Shown: one piece after another, positions 1 to 6,931 of the stretch
Numbering within the stretch: the first letter of the stretch is position 1
How the letters are laid out: each line of letters opens with the position of its first letter
Source of the DNA: JAWOJB01 sp046484325
GTDB lineage: Bacteria > Actinomycetota > Acidimicrobiia > Spongiisociales > ZC4RG35
Assembly (NCBI GenBank): GCA_046484325.1
Contig: JAWOJB010000051.1
Coordinates: 1 to 12,197, forward strand
Length of the DNA: 12,197 nucleotides
Direction: 5' to 3'
Position numbers and translations under genes: made by a program
The notes under the pieces: generated by a model
What the model was told of the DNA's origin: nothing
The model's input: the letters and a program-made list of their open reading frames with translations, nothing else
Databases searched by the model: none

Positions 1-434
1 AGCAGGGCCTCGGTCTCCATCTCCACCCGGTCGACCTCGTCCACCAGCAGCACGACCGGCTGATCGGTGGCGATGGCCTGGAGCAGCGGTCGGGCGAGCA
101 GGAATTCTTCGGAGAAGATGTCGTCGCTGATGGCATCCCAGTCGTGGTCCTGATCGGCCTGGATGCGAAGCAGTTGGCGCTTGTAGTTCCACTCGTACAG
201 GGCCTTGGCCTCGTCGAGTCCCTCGTAGCACTGGAGCCGGATCAGGTTGCGATCGGTGATCCGGGCAAGCGACTTGGCAAGCTCGGTCTTTCCGACGCCG
301 GCCGGGCCTTCTACCAGGATCGGCTTGTCGAGCCGGGCCGCCAGGAACACCACCTGGGCGATCTTGGGATCGGGCAGGTAGTCGACCGAGCGCAGGGCGT
401 CGGCGACGGCTGTGGGGGACGAGAACGGTTCCAT
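1..434 (-). CDS. MoxR/CoxD-type AAA+ ATPase, N-terminal part (cut by window edge)
   Basis: The minus strand is open from an ATG at 434 to the window edge, giving about 144 residues. A Walker A motif, GPAGVGKTE, lies near residue 45, and a Walker B motif, VVLLVDEVDR, lies about 80 residues later. The linking segment GLDEAKALYEWNYKRQLLRI is typical of MoxR ATPases of the CoxD group. Family knowledge: these AAA+ proteins act as chaperone-like ATPases, often beside a gene for a von Willebrand A protein of the CoxE type. Any such partner here would lie downstream, outside the window. The C-terminal half, with sensor motifs and lid, is not visible. The start matches the usual family N-terminus, and a GGAG lies only 3 nt upstream of it. 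The client protein cannot be inferred. The gene diverges from the potassium cluster and is probably unrelated to it. Confidence 0.88.
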   Translation of the reverse strand, partial: MEPFSSPTAVADALRSVDYLPDPKIAQVVFLAARLDKPILVEGPAGVGKTELAKSLARITDRNLIRLQCYEGLDEAKALYEWNYKRQLLRIQADQDHDWDAISDDIFSEEFLLARPLLQAIATDQPVVLLVDEVDRVEMETEAL

Positions 435-555
435 GGACTCCACGCAGCTACGAGAACGGGGGCAGGCGTCATGCCGTCAGGCGGCGCACCGCGTGCGGAC
501 ACAGCGTAGTGCCGAAGGTGGCACCGGTACGCACCCACTAGCCTCCGCGCTGTCC
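435..555. promoter_or_regulatory. Divergent intergenic region between the AAA+ ATPase and trkA
   Basis: These 121 bp separate two divergent genes, so they should hold promoters for both. I see no convincing -35/-10 pair on either strand. Two short inverted repeats are present: CGCAC-CGC-GTGCG at 485-497 and GTGCC-GAAGGT-GGCAC at 509-524. Either could be a small hairpin or a dimeric protein site, though short repeats are expected by chance in GC-rich DNA. There is no Shine-Dalgarno in front of the trkA ATG at 556, so that mRNA may have a very short leader or none. Confidence 0.3.
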
Positions 556-1890
556 ATGCGGATCGTCATCGTCGGAGCCGGGGCGGTGGGCTCCTATCTC
601 GCGGAGCGTCTCTCCACCGAAGGCCAGGACGTCGTCGTGATCGAAGACGACGAGGTCGTCGCCGCGCGCCTCCAGGACGAGCACGACATCCTCGTCGTCC
701 GGGGCAACGGGGCCAGCCCGGCGGTCCTCCTGGAGGCGGGAGCCGACAAGGCGGAGCTCGTCATCGCCGTTTCCAACAACGACGGTGCCAACGTCCTCGC
801 CTGTCATGCCGCCGGCGAGCTCGGGGTGAAACGCACGATCGCCCGGATCGAGGACCCCGAGTTGCGCGACGCCCTCGCCGGGCTCAACGTGGACGTGGCG
901 ATCGACCCGGGGGAGGCGGCGGCGCACGAGCTCGTCAACCTCGTGCGTCAGAGCGGCGTCTCCGAGCTGGTGGAGTTCGGCGAGGGGCGGCTGCTCCTGA
1001 TCGGTGCGACGGTACCCGCGGCGTCGCCGCTGGCAGGAGAACCGCTGTCGGAGCTCCGAAGCCGCCATGGGGCGTGGAACTGGGTGGTCGCCGCCCTCGT
1101 ACGACACGGTCTCACGATCGTCGCCCACGGCGCCACCGTGGTCGAGGCCGGCGATCACGTCTTGCTGATGGTGACCGCGGCCGACTTCGAGCGAGCAAGC
1201 ACCCTCATCGGCGTGCGGCATCACGACATCCGGCGCGTGGTCGTCATGGGGTCGACGCGGGTGGCCGAGCTCGCCACCCGCTTTCTGCTCGAGGCGGGTT
1301 TCGACGTCGTCCAGATCGACGAGGACCCCGACCGGTGTCGAAAGCTGGCCGAGCGCCATTCGCGCGCCCTGGTCCTGTGCGACGACCCCACCGATCCCTC
1401 GACGCTCCGGTCGCTGCAACTCGGTGAGAGCGACGCGGTGCTCGCCCTCACCGGTTGGGACGAGGTCAACGTGCTCGCTTGCCTCACCGCCAAGGCCCTC
1501 GGTGCGTTCACGACGATCGCCCGGTTCAACCGGATCGACTACGTGGGACTGCTGGGTGGGGTCGGGATCGATGCCGCCATCTCCAGCCGGCTGAGTGCGG
1601 CGGCGGCGATCCTCCGGTACGTCCGGCGGGGCAGGATCCACTCGGTGGCGACGTTCAGCGACACCGACGCCGAGGCGATCGAGTTCGAGGTCGACCCATC
1701 GAGCCGGGCCGCCGGCTGCTCGGTCATCGACCTCGGCCTCCCTCGAGGCACGGTGATCGGCGGCGTCATCCGCGACGGCCAGGCCTTTGTGCCGGGTGGC
1801 TCGTTCGTCATCGAGTCGGGCGACCGGGTCATCTTCTTCGCGCTCCCCGGGGCTATCGCCGCCACCGAGAAGCTGCTCCTCCCGAAGTGA
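556..1890 (+). CDS. trkA: TrkA, two-RCK potassium channel regulatory subunit
   Basis: 444 residues, close to the usual length of two-domain TrkA. It has the duplicated layout of NAD(H)-binding RCK plus TrkA_C, then the same again. The first Rossmann motif is intact: VGAGAVGSYLAERL with glycines 7, 9 and 12, and an acidic end of strand 2 (VVVIEDD, residues 27-32). The second repeat starts near residue 227, but its glycine motif is degenerate: residues 232-237 read GSTRVA, although QIDED follows. Family role: TrkA forms a cytoplasmic ring under the TrkH channel and gates K+ uptake in response to nucleotides. The ATG at 556 is chosen because it begins the conserved strand (MRIVIVG). An in-frame extension upstream to 412 has no family match and overlaps the neighbouring gene. 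The stop overlaps the trkH GTG start by 4 nt, so translation is probably coupled. Confidence 0.93.
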   Translation: MRIVIVGAGAVGSYLAERLSTEGQDVVVIEDDEVVAARLQDEHDILVVRGNGASPAVLLEAGADKAELVIAVSNNDGANVLACHAAGELGVKRTIARIEDPELRDALAGLNVDVAIDPGEAAAHELVNLVRQSGVSELVEFGEGRLLLIGATVPAASPLAGEPLSELRSRHGAWNWVVAALVRHGLTIVAHGATVVEAGDHVLLMVTAADFERASTLIGVRHHDIRRVVVMGSTRVAELATRFLLEAGFDVVQIDEDPDRCRKLAERHSRALVLCDDPTDPSTLRSLQLGESDAVLALTGWDEVNVLACLTAKALGAFTTIARFNRIDYVGLLGGVGIDAAISSRLSAAAAILRYVRRGRIHSVATFSDTDAEAIEFEVDPSSRAAGCSVIDLGLPRGTVIGGVIRDGQAFVPGGSFVIESGDRVIFFALPGAIAATEKLLLPK

Positions 1891-3371
1891 CCTCCCGCTC
1901 CACCGTCGGGGTGCGCATGCGCCGGCGTCTCTCCTACGTGCTGGGGGCGACGACGGTGGCCGTGGGCGTGGCGATGGTGCCGGCAGGGGGCATGTCGCTG
2001 CTCTACCGGGAGTGGGACGACGCCGCCGGGATCTTCGCCGCCGCCGTGATCACCATCGTCGCAGGCTTGATCGGCTGGCGGGTGGTGGGTCGACCGGGCG
2101 CCCTCACCGCCAAGGAGGGCTTCGCCGTCGTCGGGCTCACCTGGTTCGTCATCTCGGGCTTCGCCGCCCTCCCCTATCTGCTCACCGGGTCGATCCCGTC
2201 CGTCACCGACGCCGTGTTCGAGTCGGCCAGTGGGTTCACCACCACCGGGGCCTCGATCCTCGTGAGCCCGTCGACCCTTCCCCGCGGCGTGCTGTTCTGG
2301 CGCTCGCTCACCCAGTGGATCGGCGGGATGGGCATCATCGTCCTGTCGATCGCCATCCTGCCGCTGCTCGGTGTCGGCGGGGTGCAGCTCGCCCGAGCCG
2401 AGTCGCCCGGGCCCGCCCCCGACCGGCTCACCCCCCGGTTCCAGGAGACGGCGAAGCGGCTGTGGATCCTGTACGCCGCCATCACCCTCGTCCAGACGGC
2501 CCTGCTGTTGCTCGGGGACATGGACCTGTTCCAGGCCGTGAACCACGCATTCACCACCATGTCGACCGGCGGTTTCGGCACCGAGCACACCTCGATCGCC
2601 GGCTTCTCCCCTTACACCCAGTGGGTGGTCACGGTCTTCATGTTCGTGGCAGGGGCCTCCTTCGCTCTCCACTTCCGGGCACTGCGTGCTCCCGGCGAGT
2701 ACCTGAGGAGCGCCGAGTTCCGGCTCTACGCCTTCATCGCCCTGGGAGCGATCGTCGTGACGACGGGGGGGCTCCTCGGGCCCGGAGTCTCCTTCGGCGA
2801 TGCCCTACGGGACGGGGCATTCACGTCGCTCTCGATCCTGACGACCACCGGATTCGCCACCGCCGACTTCGGCGCGTGGCGACCGGCGCTGCAGATCCTC
2901 GTGTTCGGCCTCATGTTCATGGGCGGGATGGCGGGATCGACCGCGGGGTCGGTGAAGACATACCGGGTGGGAGTGCTGGCCAAAGCGGCCCTCGCCGACC
3001 TGCGCCGCATCGTCCACCCGCGAGGGGTGTTCGTGACGAGGTTCGGCAAGACCCCTGTGCGGGACCCGATCGTCGAGTCGATCCAGTCGTTCTTCCTCTT
3101 CTATGTCTTCATCTTCCTGGCCGGAACGTTCCTCCTCGGGTTCATCGACGCCAACCTCACCGAGCAACTCGACCTGGTGACCGCGGCGTCGGCCGTTGCC
3201 TCGTCGATCGGCAACATCGGACCGGGGCTGGGGGATGTCGTGGGCCCGACCGGGACCTACGCCTCCATACCGGGCCCCGGCAAGTGGCTGCTCGCCTTGC
3301 TCATGATTGTGGGTCGACTCGAGGTGTTCCCGGTCCTTCTCCTCTTCACCCGAGATCTCTGGCGACGTTGA
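1887..3371 (+). CDS. trkH: TrkH potassium uptake channel subunit (canonical)
   Basis: 494 residues from a GTG that overlaps the trkA stop (GTGA). Later in-frame starts at 1911 (GTG) and 1917 (ATG) are possible. The protein is an integral membrane TrkH/KtrB/HKT-family translocator made of four membrane-loop-membrane repeats. All four pore-loop signatures are present, each with its selectivity-filter glycine: SGFTTTGAS near residue 120, TMSTGGFG near 225, LTTTGFAT near 321, and SSIGNIGPGL near 443. The motif WIGGMGI follows the first loop, GGMAGSTAGSVKT precedes the cytoplasmic stretch after repeat three, and GRLEVFPV lies near the end, all as in E. coli TrkH. Established role: K+ uptake through the cytoplasmic membrane, gated by a TrkA ring. 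The adjoining two-RCK TrkA is the obvious partner. The filter glycines predict K+ selectivity, and nothing looks damaged. Confidence 0.95.
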   Translation: MTSRSTVGVRMRRRLSYVLGATTVAVGVAMVPAGGMSLLYREWDDAAGIFAAAVITIVAGLIGWRVVGRPGALTAKEGFAVVGLTWFVISGFAALPYLLTGSIPSVTDAVFESASGFTTTGASILVSPSTLPRGVLFWRSLTQWIGGMGIIVLSIAILPLLGVGGVQLARAESPGPAPDRLTPRFQETAKRLWILYAAITLVQTALLLLGDMDLFQAVNHAFTTMSTGGFGTEHTSIAGFSPYTQWVVTVFMFVAGASFALHFRALRAPGEYLRSAEFRLYAFIALGAIVVTTGGLLGPGVSFGDALRDGAFTSLSILTTTGFATADFGAWRPALQILVFGLMFMGGMAGSTAGSVKTYRVGVLAKAALADLRRIVHPRGVFVTRFGKTPVRDPIVESIQSFFLFYVFIFLAGTFLLGFIDANLTEQLDLVTAASAVASSIGNIGPGLGDVVGPTGTYASIPGPGKWLLALLMIVGRLEVFPVLLLFTRDLWRR

Positions 3372-3395
3372 CCGGGGGCCGGTGTTCCCCGCACA

Positions 3396-3401
3396 TATGA
3401 T
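3396..3401 (+). promoter_or_regulatory. Candidate internal -10 element (TATGAT) ahead of the second trkA group
   Basis: The 51-bp gap between trkH and the next trkA holds TATGAT at 3396-3401, one base from the consensus -10 and conspicuous in this GC-rich DNA. A TTGACC lies at 3368-3373 over the trkH stop codon. The spacer to TATGAT is 22 bp, too long for a standard promoter, although a shifted -10 (ACATAT) would sit at 19 bp. A GGGG/CCCC inverted repeat occupies the spacer. If used, transcription would start near 3408 and drive the second Trk module separately. Confidence 0.4.
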
Positions 3402-3422
3402 CCGAGCAGCGATGGTGGCCCA

Positions 3423-4079
3423 ATGAGGATCGTGATCGCCGGTTGCGGCCGGGTCGGGAGCCAGTTGGCGATCTGGCTCTCCGGCGACGGTCACGACGTC
3501 ACCGTGATCGACAGGCGCGAGTCGACGCTGCGGTCGCTCGGCCGCGGCTTCAACGGCGTGTATCTCGTCGGCGAGGCGTACGACGTCTCGGTGCTCGACG
3601 AGGCGGGGCTCGACGAGGCCGACATCTTCCTCGCCGTGACCGACTCCGACAACGCCAACCTCATGGCCACCGAGGTCGCAGCCCGGGTCTTCGACGTCCC
3701 CCGATCGATCGCCCGCCTCTATGACCCCAACCGGGAGGCGGCCTATCGGGCGTTGAACGTCCAGTTCGTGACCGGGACGAAGATCATCGCGAGCGTGATC
3801 TACGAGCAGGTGGTGAACGAGGAGTTTCGGTTCCACACGGCCTTCACCGGCGGCGACGTCGAGATCGTCGAGTTCATCCTCGGCCCTGACGCCACTGGCC
3901 TCGACGTGACCGGTCTGGAGATCGAAGGTCGCCTCCGGGTTGCGACGGTGATCCGCGAGGGAGCCACGATCATCCCGGGACCGGCGTTCGCCCTCGCACC
4001 CGACGACCTGGTGGTCGGCGCCGCCCGCCATGGCGTGCGCCGCGACATCGCCCGTTACCTGAAGGCGAGCACGCCGTGA
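3423..4079 (+). CDS. trkA: Single-RCK TrkA protein (CeoB-like)
   Basis: 218 residues, one RCK unit: a TrkA_N Rossmann domain (about residues 1-125) and a TrkA_C domain (about 135-218). The nucleotide site is intact: AGCGRVGSQLA from residue 6, followed by an acidic strand-2 end in VTVIDRR. The segment DSDNANLMA after strand 4 and the IARLYDPNRE motif are standard for the family. The length and the GCGRVG motif resemble mycobacterial CeoB, one of a pair of half-length TrkA proteins; this likeness is from memory. It probably pairs with the product of the next gene to rebuild a two-RCK unit. The ATG at 3423 begins the first strand directly. Upstream is only a weak GGTGG, plus an out-of-frame four-codon ORF that ends on this start. 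The gene overlaps the next by 4 nt (GTGA). Confidence 0.92.
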   Translation: MRIVIAGCGRVGSQLAIWLSGDGHDVTVIDRRESTLRSLGRGFNGVYLVGEAYDVSVLDEAGLDEADIFLAVTDSDNANLMATEVAARVFDVPRSIARLYDPNREAAYRALNVQFVTGTKIIASVIYEQVVNEEFRFHTAFTGGDVEIVEFILGPDATGLDVTGLEIEGRLRVATVIREGATIIPGPAFALAPDDLVVGAARHGVRRDIARYLKASTP

Positions 4080-4780
4080 GAGTCGTCATCGTGGGCTGCG
4101 GCAAAATCGGGAGCTTCCTCGCCCGCGAGTTGCGGCAGGCCGGCCGGCCGGTGATCGCCATCGACACGAGTGAGGAACGGACCCGGCGAGTCACGGAGGA
4201 GACCGGCGCACTCGGGGTGGTGGGAGATGGGACCGACCTGGGTTTGCTGCGAGACGTCGAGCTCCGTCCCGACGACTTCGTGGTGGCGGCGACGGGGATC
4301 GACGAGGTCAACCTCGTGGCCTGTCAGCTCGCCCGCACCGTGTTCGGGATCGACCGGGTCCTCGCCCGACTCAACGATCCCCGCAATCGCCCGACCTTCG
4401 AGGCGCTCGAGATCCCCGTCGTGTCGGTGACCAACCTCATCGTGCAGGTGATCAGCCAGGAGGTGGACGTCACTGATCTCGAGCGCGTGGCCCTGATCGG
4501 CCGGGGTGAGATCTCCGTGGTCGAGATCCCGCTGCCCGCCGGCCATCCGGTCATCACGCCGGCGGCGGTGGAGCTGCCCGAGTCGAGCATCATCGTCGCC
4601 GTGGAACGTCCCGATGGCGTGATCGTTCCGTCGGGCGACACCGAGCTGCGGCCAGGCGACCGGGTGCTGATCGTCTCGCTCGTCCATCTCGAGGACGAGG
4701 TCCGGGACGCTCTGCTCAATGCCCGTCCGGCCCCCCGCCGCCCACCTCCCAACGGCGAGCCCGCCCATGCCGGCGACTGA
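4076..4780 (+). CDS. trkA: Single-RCK TrkA protein (CeoC-like)
   Basis: 234 residues from a GTG overlapping the previous stop. The Rossmann motif VGCGKIGSFLARELRQAG lies at the N-terminus, with the acidic strand-2 end VIAIDTSEE. TGIDEVNLVACQLAR and RVLARLNDPRNRP are typical RCK segments. A TrkA_C domain fills about residues 140-225 and ends in the beta-rich stretch LRPGDRVLIVSL. The last 15 or so residues are Pro- and Arg-rich and look disordered. Together with its neighbour it supplies the two RCK units that the first trkA carries in one chain, so the pair may form a mixed ring. The partner channel is presumably the TrkH two genes on. The 3' end overlaps a small membrane-protein ORF by 14 nt. 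Confidence 0.92.
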   Translation: MRVVIVGCGKIGSFLARELRQAGRPVIAIDTSEERTRRVTEETGALGVVGDGTDLGLLRDVELRPDDFVVAATGIDEVNLVACQLARTVFGIDRVLARLNDPRNRPTFEALEIPVVSVTNLIVQVISQEVDVTDLERVALIGRGEISVVEIPLPAGHPVITPAAVELPESSIIVAVERPDGVIVPSGDTELRPGDRVLIVSLVHLEDEVRDALLNARPAPRRPPPNGEPAHAGD

Positions 4781-4901
4781 GCGACGGTTGGTCGCAACGA
4801 TCCGGGACCAGCTCCGCGGGGTGGCCGTCGAGATGGCGATCGTGGCGGCCGTGGTGGCCCTGGCGCTCGTGGTCGCGGTCCTTGCTCTGTGGGTGGTCTG
4901 A
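4767..4901 (+). CDS. Small single-pass membrane protein between trkA and trkH (unknown)
   Basis: A 44-residue ORF starting at the ATG at 4767, inside the end of the preceding trkA, with its stop directly against the trkH GTG at 4902. The first 18 or so residues are charged (MPATERRLVATIRDQLRG). The rest is an uninterrupted hydrophobic stretch rich in Ala, Val and Leu (about residues 20-44), enough for one membrane helix with the N-terminus inside. The frame stays open upstream to 4719, but that part lies inside trkA and adds a Pro-rich sequence, so I prefer the later ATG. The Shine-Dalgarno is weak (GGCGAG), and translation by coupling is likely. I do not recognise a family. By position it could be a small subunit or stabiliser of the second TrkH, as KdpF is for KdpA. 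That is inference; a chance ORF that keeps the coupling distance is the alternative. Confidence 0.6.
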   Translation: MPATERRLVATIRDQLRGVAVEMAIVAAVVALALVVAVLALWVV

Positions 4902-6398
4902 GTGCTCCTGAAGCCCTCCGGCAACGACCTCAGGCTCGTCGCCCTCGACCTGGGCCGGATCATGGGCGTCGTGGCCGCGGCCGGACTGTTCCCGCTCATA
5001 TGGGCCCTCGTCGCACAGGAGTGGGCTGCCGTCGGCTCGTTCGCCCTGATGATCGGCCTGGCGCTCCTCCTCGCCGCCGCCGGGGTCATCTCCTCGGGAG
5101 AACGGCGCCGCGACCCGGATTGGTCGCACGGGCTCGTGGTGGTGGCGCTCACGTGGCTGATCGTGCCGGCGCTCGGTGCCATGCCGTTGTATCTCTCCGG
5201 ACACTTCGACCGCCCGCTCGACGCCTACTTCGACGCGATGAGCGGGCTCACCACCACGGGGCTGAGCCTGATCCACGACCTCGATCATCTGGCGTCGTCG
5301 GTGAACGTCTGGCGGCACACACTCCACTTCCTGGGCGGCCAGGGAATCGTCCTGGCGGCCCTCATCCTGTTCTCGGCGTCCGGGGCGCTCTCTCTCTACC
5401 AGGCCGAGGGCCGGGACGAGAAGGTGTTGCCGAGCGTGTCGTCGACCGCACGATTCATCTGGTACGTCGCCATCGTCCACGGGGTCATCGGGATCGGCTT
5501 GCTGACGATCGACGGCCTCGTCGTCCAAGGCTTCGAACCGGTCCGCGCCGTCTTCCATGCGACCAATATCTTCATGGCGGCCTTTGACACCGGCGGCTTC
5601 TCCCCCCAGAGCACGAGCGTCGGCTACTACCACTCCGCCATCTACGAGGCCACCGCCGCGGTGCTGATGGTGGCAGGTGCCATGAGCTTCGGACTGCATC
5701 ACGCCATCTGGCGCCGAAGAGCCGGCCTGGCCAAGAACCTCGAGGTCCGGACGATCCTGGTGACGTTCACCGGCACCCTGTTCGTGACGCTGGTGGGGCT
5801 CGCCCTCATCGGTGCCTTCGAAGGCCCCCTCGCCCTCACCCGCAAGGGCGCCTTCCACGTCCTCTCGGCTCACACCGGCGCCGGGTTCTCGACGGTGTCG
5901 AGCGCCGAGCTGCAACGCTGGTCGGGGCTCGCCTTCGCCGGGATCGCCACCGCGATGGCGCTGGGAGGGATGAGCTCCTCGACGGCGGGTGGCGTGAAGT
6001 CGCTCCGGATCGGGCTCACGGTGAAGGCGATGATCGACACCGTCCGCAAAGCCCTGCTCCCGGAAGGCGCGGTCGTGTCGCGCGTGTATCGGCAATACGG
6101 GCGACGGCGCCTCGATCCCGAGCTGGCTCAGTCGGTGATGGCCCTCTCCCTGCTCTATGTGGGCCTCTACCTGCTGGGCGGGGCGGTGGGTGCCGCCTAC
6201 GGGTATCCGCTCCAGGATGCCCTCTTCGAGTCGATCAGCGCCTCGGCGGCAGTAGGATTGTCGGTCGGGGTAGTGGCCCCCGGCATGCCCGTGCCCCTCG
6301 AAGTCCTCATGATCCTCCAGATGTGGATCGGGCGGCTCGAATTCGTGGCCGTATTCGCCCTCATCGGCTTTGGCTGGTCGCTGGTGGCGGGCAAGTGA
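4902..6398 (+). CDS. trkH: TrkH-family cation channel subunit (divergent second copy)
   Basis: 498 residues from a GTG with GGGTGG 5 nt upstream. It has the four-repeat TrkH architecture, but the motifs drift from the canonical copy. Loop 1 is GLTTTGLS (TTTG at residues 117-120), loop 2 is DTGGF (229-233), loop 3 is HTGAGF (324-329), and loop 4 is AAVGLSVG (449-456) where the first TrkH has SSIGNIGPG. The filter glycines appear to be kept, but the Asn and Pro of the fourth loop are gone and loop 3 has Ala for Thr before its glycine. HFLGGQGI replaces WIGGMGI. The cytoplasmic-gate segment GGMSSSTAGGVKS and the C-terminal GRLEFVAVF are conserved. It is a membrane cation translocator of the family, and its ion preference may differ from the first copy. 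The upstream pair of single-RCK TrkA proteins is the likely regulator. It overlaps the next gene by 4 nt. Confidence 0.93.
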   Translation: MLLKPSGNDLRLVALDLGRIMGVVAAAGLFPLIWALVAQEWAAVGSFALMIGLALLLAAAGVISSGERRRDPDWSHGLVVVALTWLIVPALGAMPLYLSGHFDRPLDAYFDAMSGLTTTGLSLIHDLDHLASSVNVWRHTLHFLGGQGIVLAALILFSASGALSLYQAEGRDEKVLPSVSSTARFIWYVAIVHGVIGIGLLTIDGLVVQGFEPVRAVFHATNIFMAAFDTGGFSPQSTSVGYYHSAIYEATAAVLMVAGAMSFGLHHAIWRRRAGLAKNLEVRTILVTFTGTLFVTLVGLALIGAFEGPLALTRKGAFHVLSAHTGAGFSTVSSAELQRWSGLAFAGIATAMALGGMSSSTAGGVKSLRIGLTVKAMIDTVRKALLPEGAVVSRVYRQYGRRRLDPELAQSVMALSLLYVGLYLLGGAVGAAYGYPLQDALFESISASAAVGLSVGVVAPGMPVPLEVLMILQMWIGRLEFVAVFALIGFGWSLVAGK

Positions 6399-6931
6399 CG
6401 CCGGCGACCGCCGTCCTGCTGATGTTCCTCGGCCTGGCAGGCCAGGTTCCGGCCGGGGAGGTCACGGTCACCGAGCTCGATAGCGAGCCGGACCGCTGGA
6501 ACGGCACCGAGGTCACCGTGGTCGGGGAGCTCGTCGGCGACTACTCGCCGAGGCGCCAGGTCGTCTGGGTCCAGCTCAACGACGACTCCTATGCTCGATC
6601 TCCCCTGCTCGAGTCCGGGGAGAGAACGGGGGCCAACACCGGCATCGGCGTCCGTATGTCGTTCGAGCTGTTCGAACCCGAGACATGGGGCCCGCCGGGG
6701 CGTTACCAGACGAGGGGGCCGATCGTGGCGGTGACGGGGACGTTCCACCACAACGACCCGGTGTCTGGCGAGACATTCATCGAAGCCGGTCAGCTGGTGC
6801 TCGTCGAGCCCGCCCGTTCGCTCGAGTATGCGGTTCCGATCGCCCGCCTTGTGCTCGGAGGTGCGACCCTCGCCATGGGCCTCGTGCTCGGAGCCTATGC
6901 CGTGAGACGGCGTCGAGCCGAGGTCAGCTAG
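6395..6931 (+). CDS. Predicted exported, membrane-anchored protein, possibly OB-fold
   Basis: 178 residues from a GTG that overlaps the trkH stop. I do not recognise a named family. A short hydrophobic N-terminus (AVLLMFLGLAG) followed by VPAGE looks like a signal peptide. Residues of about 25-145 are soluble and strand-rich: a WNGTEVTVVGELVGDY strand pair, VVWVQLNDD, a GIGVRMSF strand, and GPIVAVTGTFHH with SGETFIEA. That order resembles an OB fold. Near the C-terminus a hydrophobic segment (ARLVLGGATLAMGLVLGAY) is followed by a basic tail (RRRRAE), so the globular part should face outside and the tail inside. The coupled start places it in the Trk operon, so a link to the channel or to sensing at the envelope is possible but unproven. 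It could instead be an unrelated passenger. Its 3' end overlaps proB, on the other strand, by 8 bp. Confidence 0.75.
   Translation: MTPATAVLLMFLGLAGQVPAGEVTVTELDSEPDRWNGTEVTVVGELVGDYSPRRQVVWVQLNDDSYARSPLLESGERTGANTGIGVRMSFELFEPETWGPPGRYQTRGPIVAVTGTFHHNDPVSGETFIEAGQLVLVEPARSLEYAVPIARLVLGGATLAMGLVLGAYAVRRRRAEVS

Noticed and set aside
412..555. Longer trkA start at 412
   Set aside because: It would overlap the divergent ATPase start, and the added residues are not family-like. The Rossmann strand begins at 556.
538..1641. Long minus-strand ORF opposite the first trkA
   Set aside because: The translation is low-complexity and rich in Asp, Gly, Arg and His, has no domain, and mirrors the codon pattern of trkA. 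It is an antisense shadow in GC-rich DNA.
1539..2672. Minus-strand ORF opposite trkH, plus a plus-strand frame over the same region (1787-3400)
   Set aside because: Both are Arg/Gly/Pro-rich with no family likeness, while the TrkH frame has all four pore motifs. They are shadows.
2805..4031. Minus-strand ORF across trkH and the second trkA
   Set aside because: It spans two recognised genes on the other strand and shows only charged, compositionally biased sequence.
4716..6095. Long minus-strand ORF opposite the second trkH
   Set aside because: His/Arg/Glu-rich with no motif; the plus strand encodes a clear TrkH.
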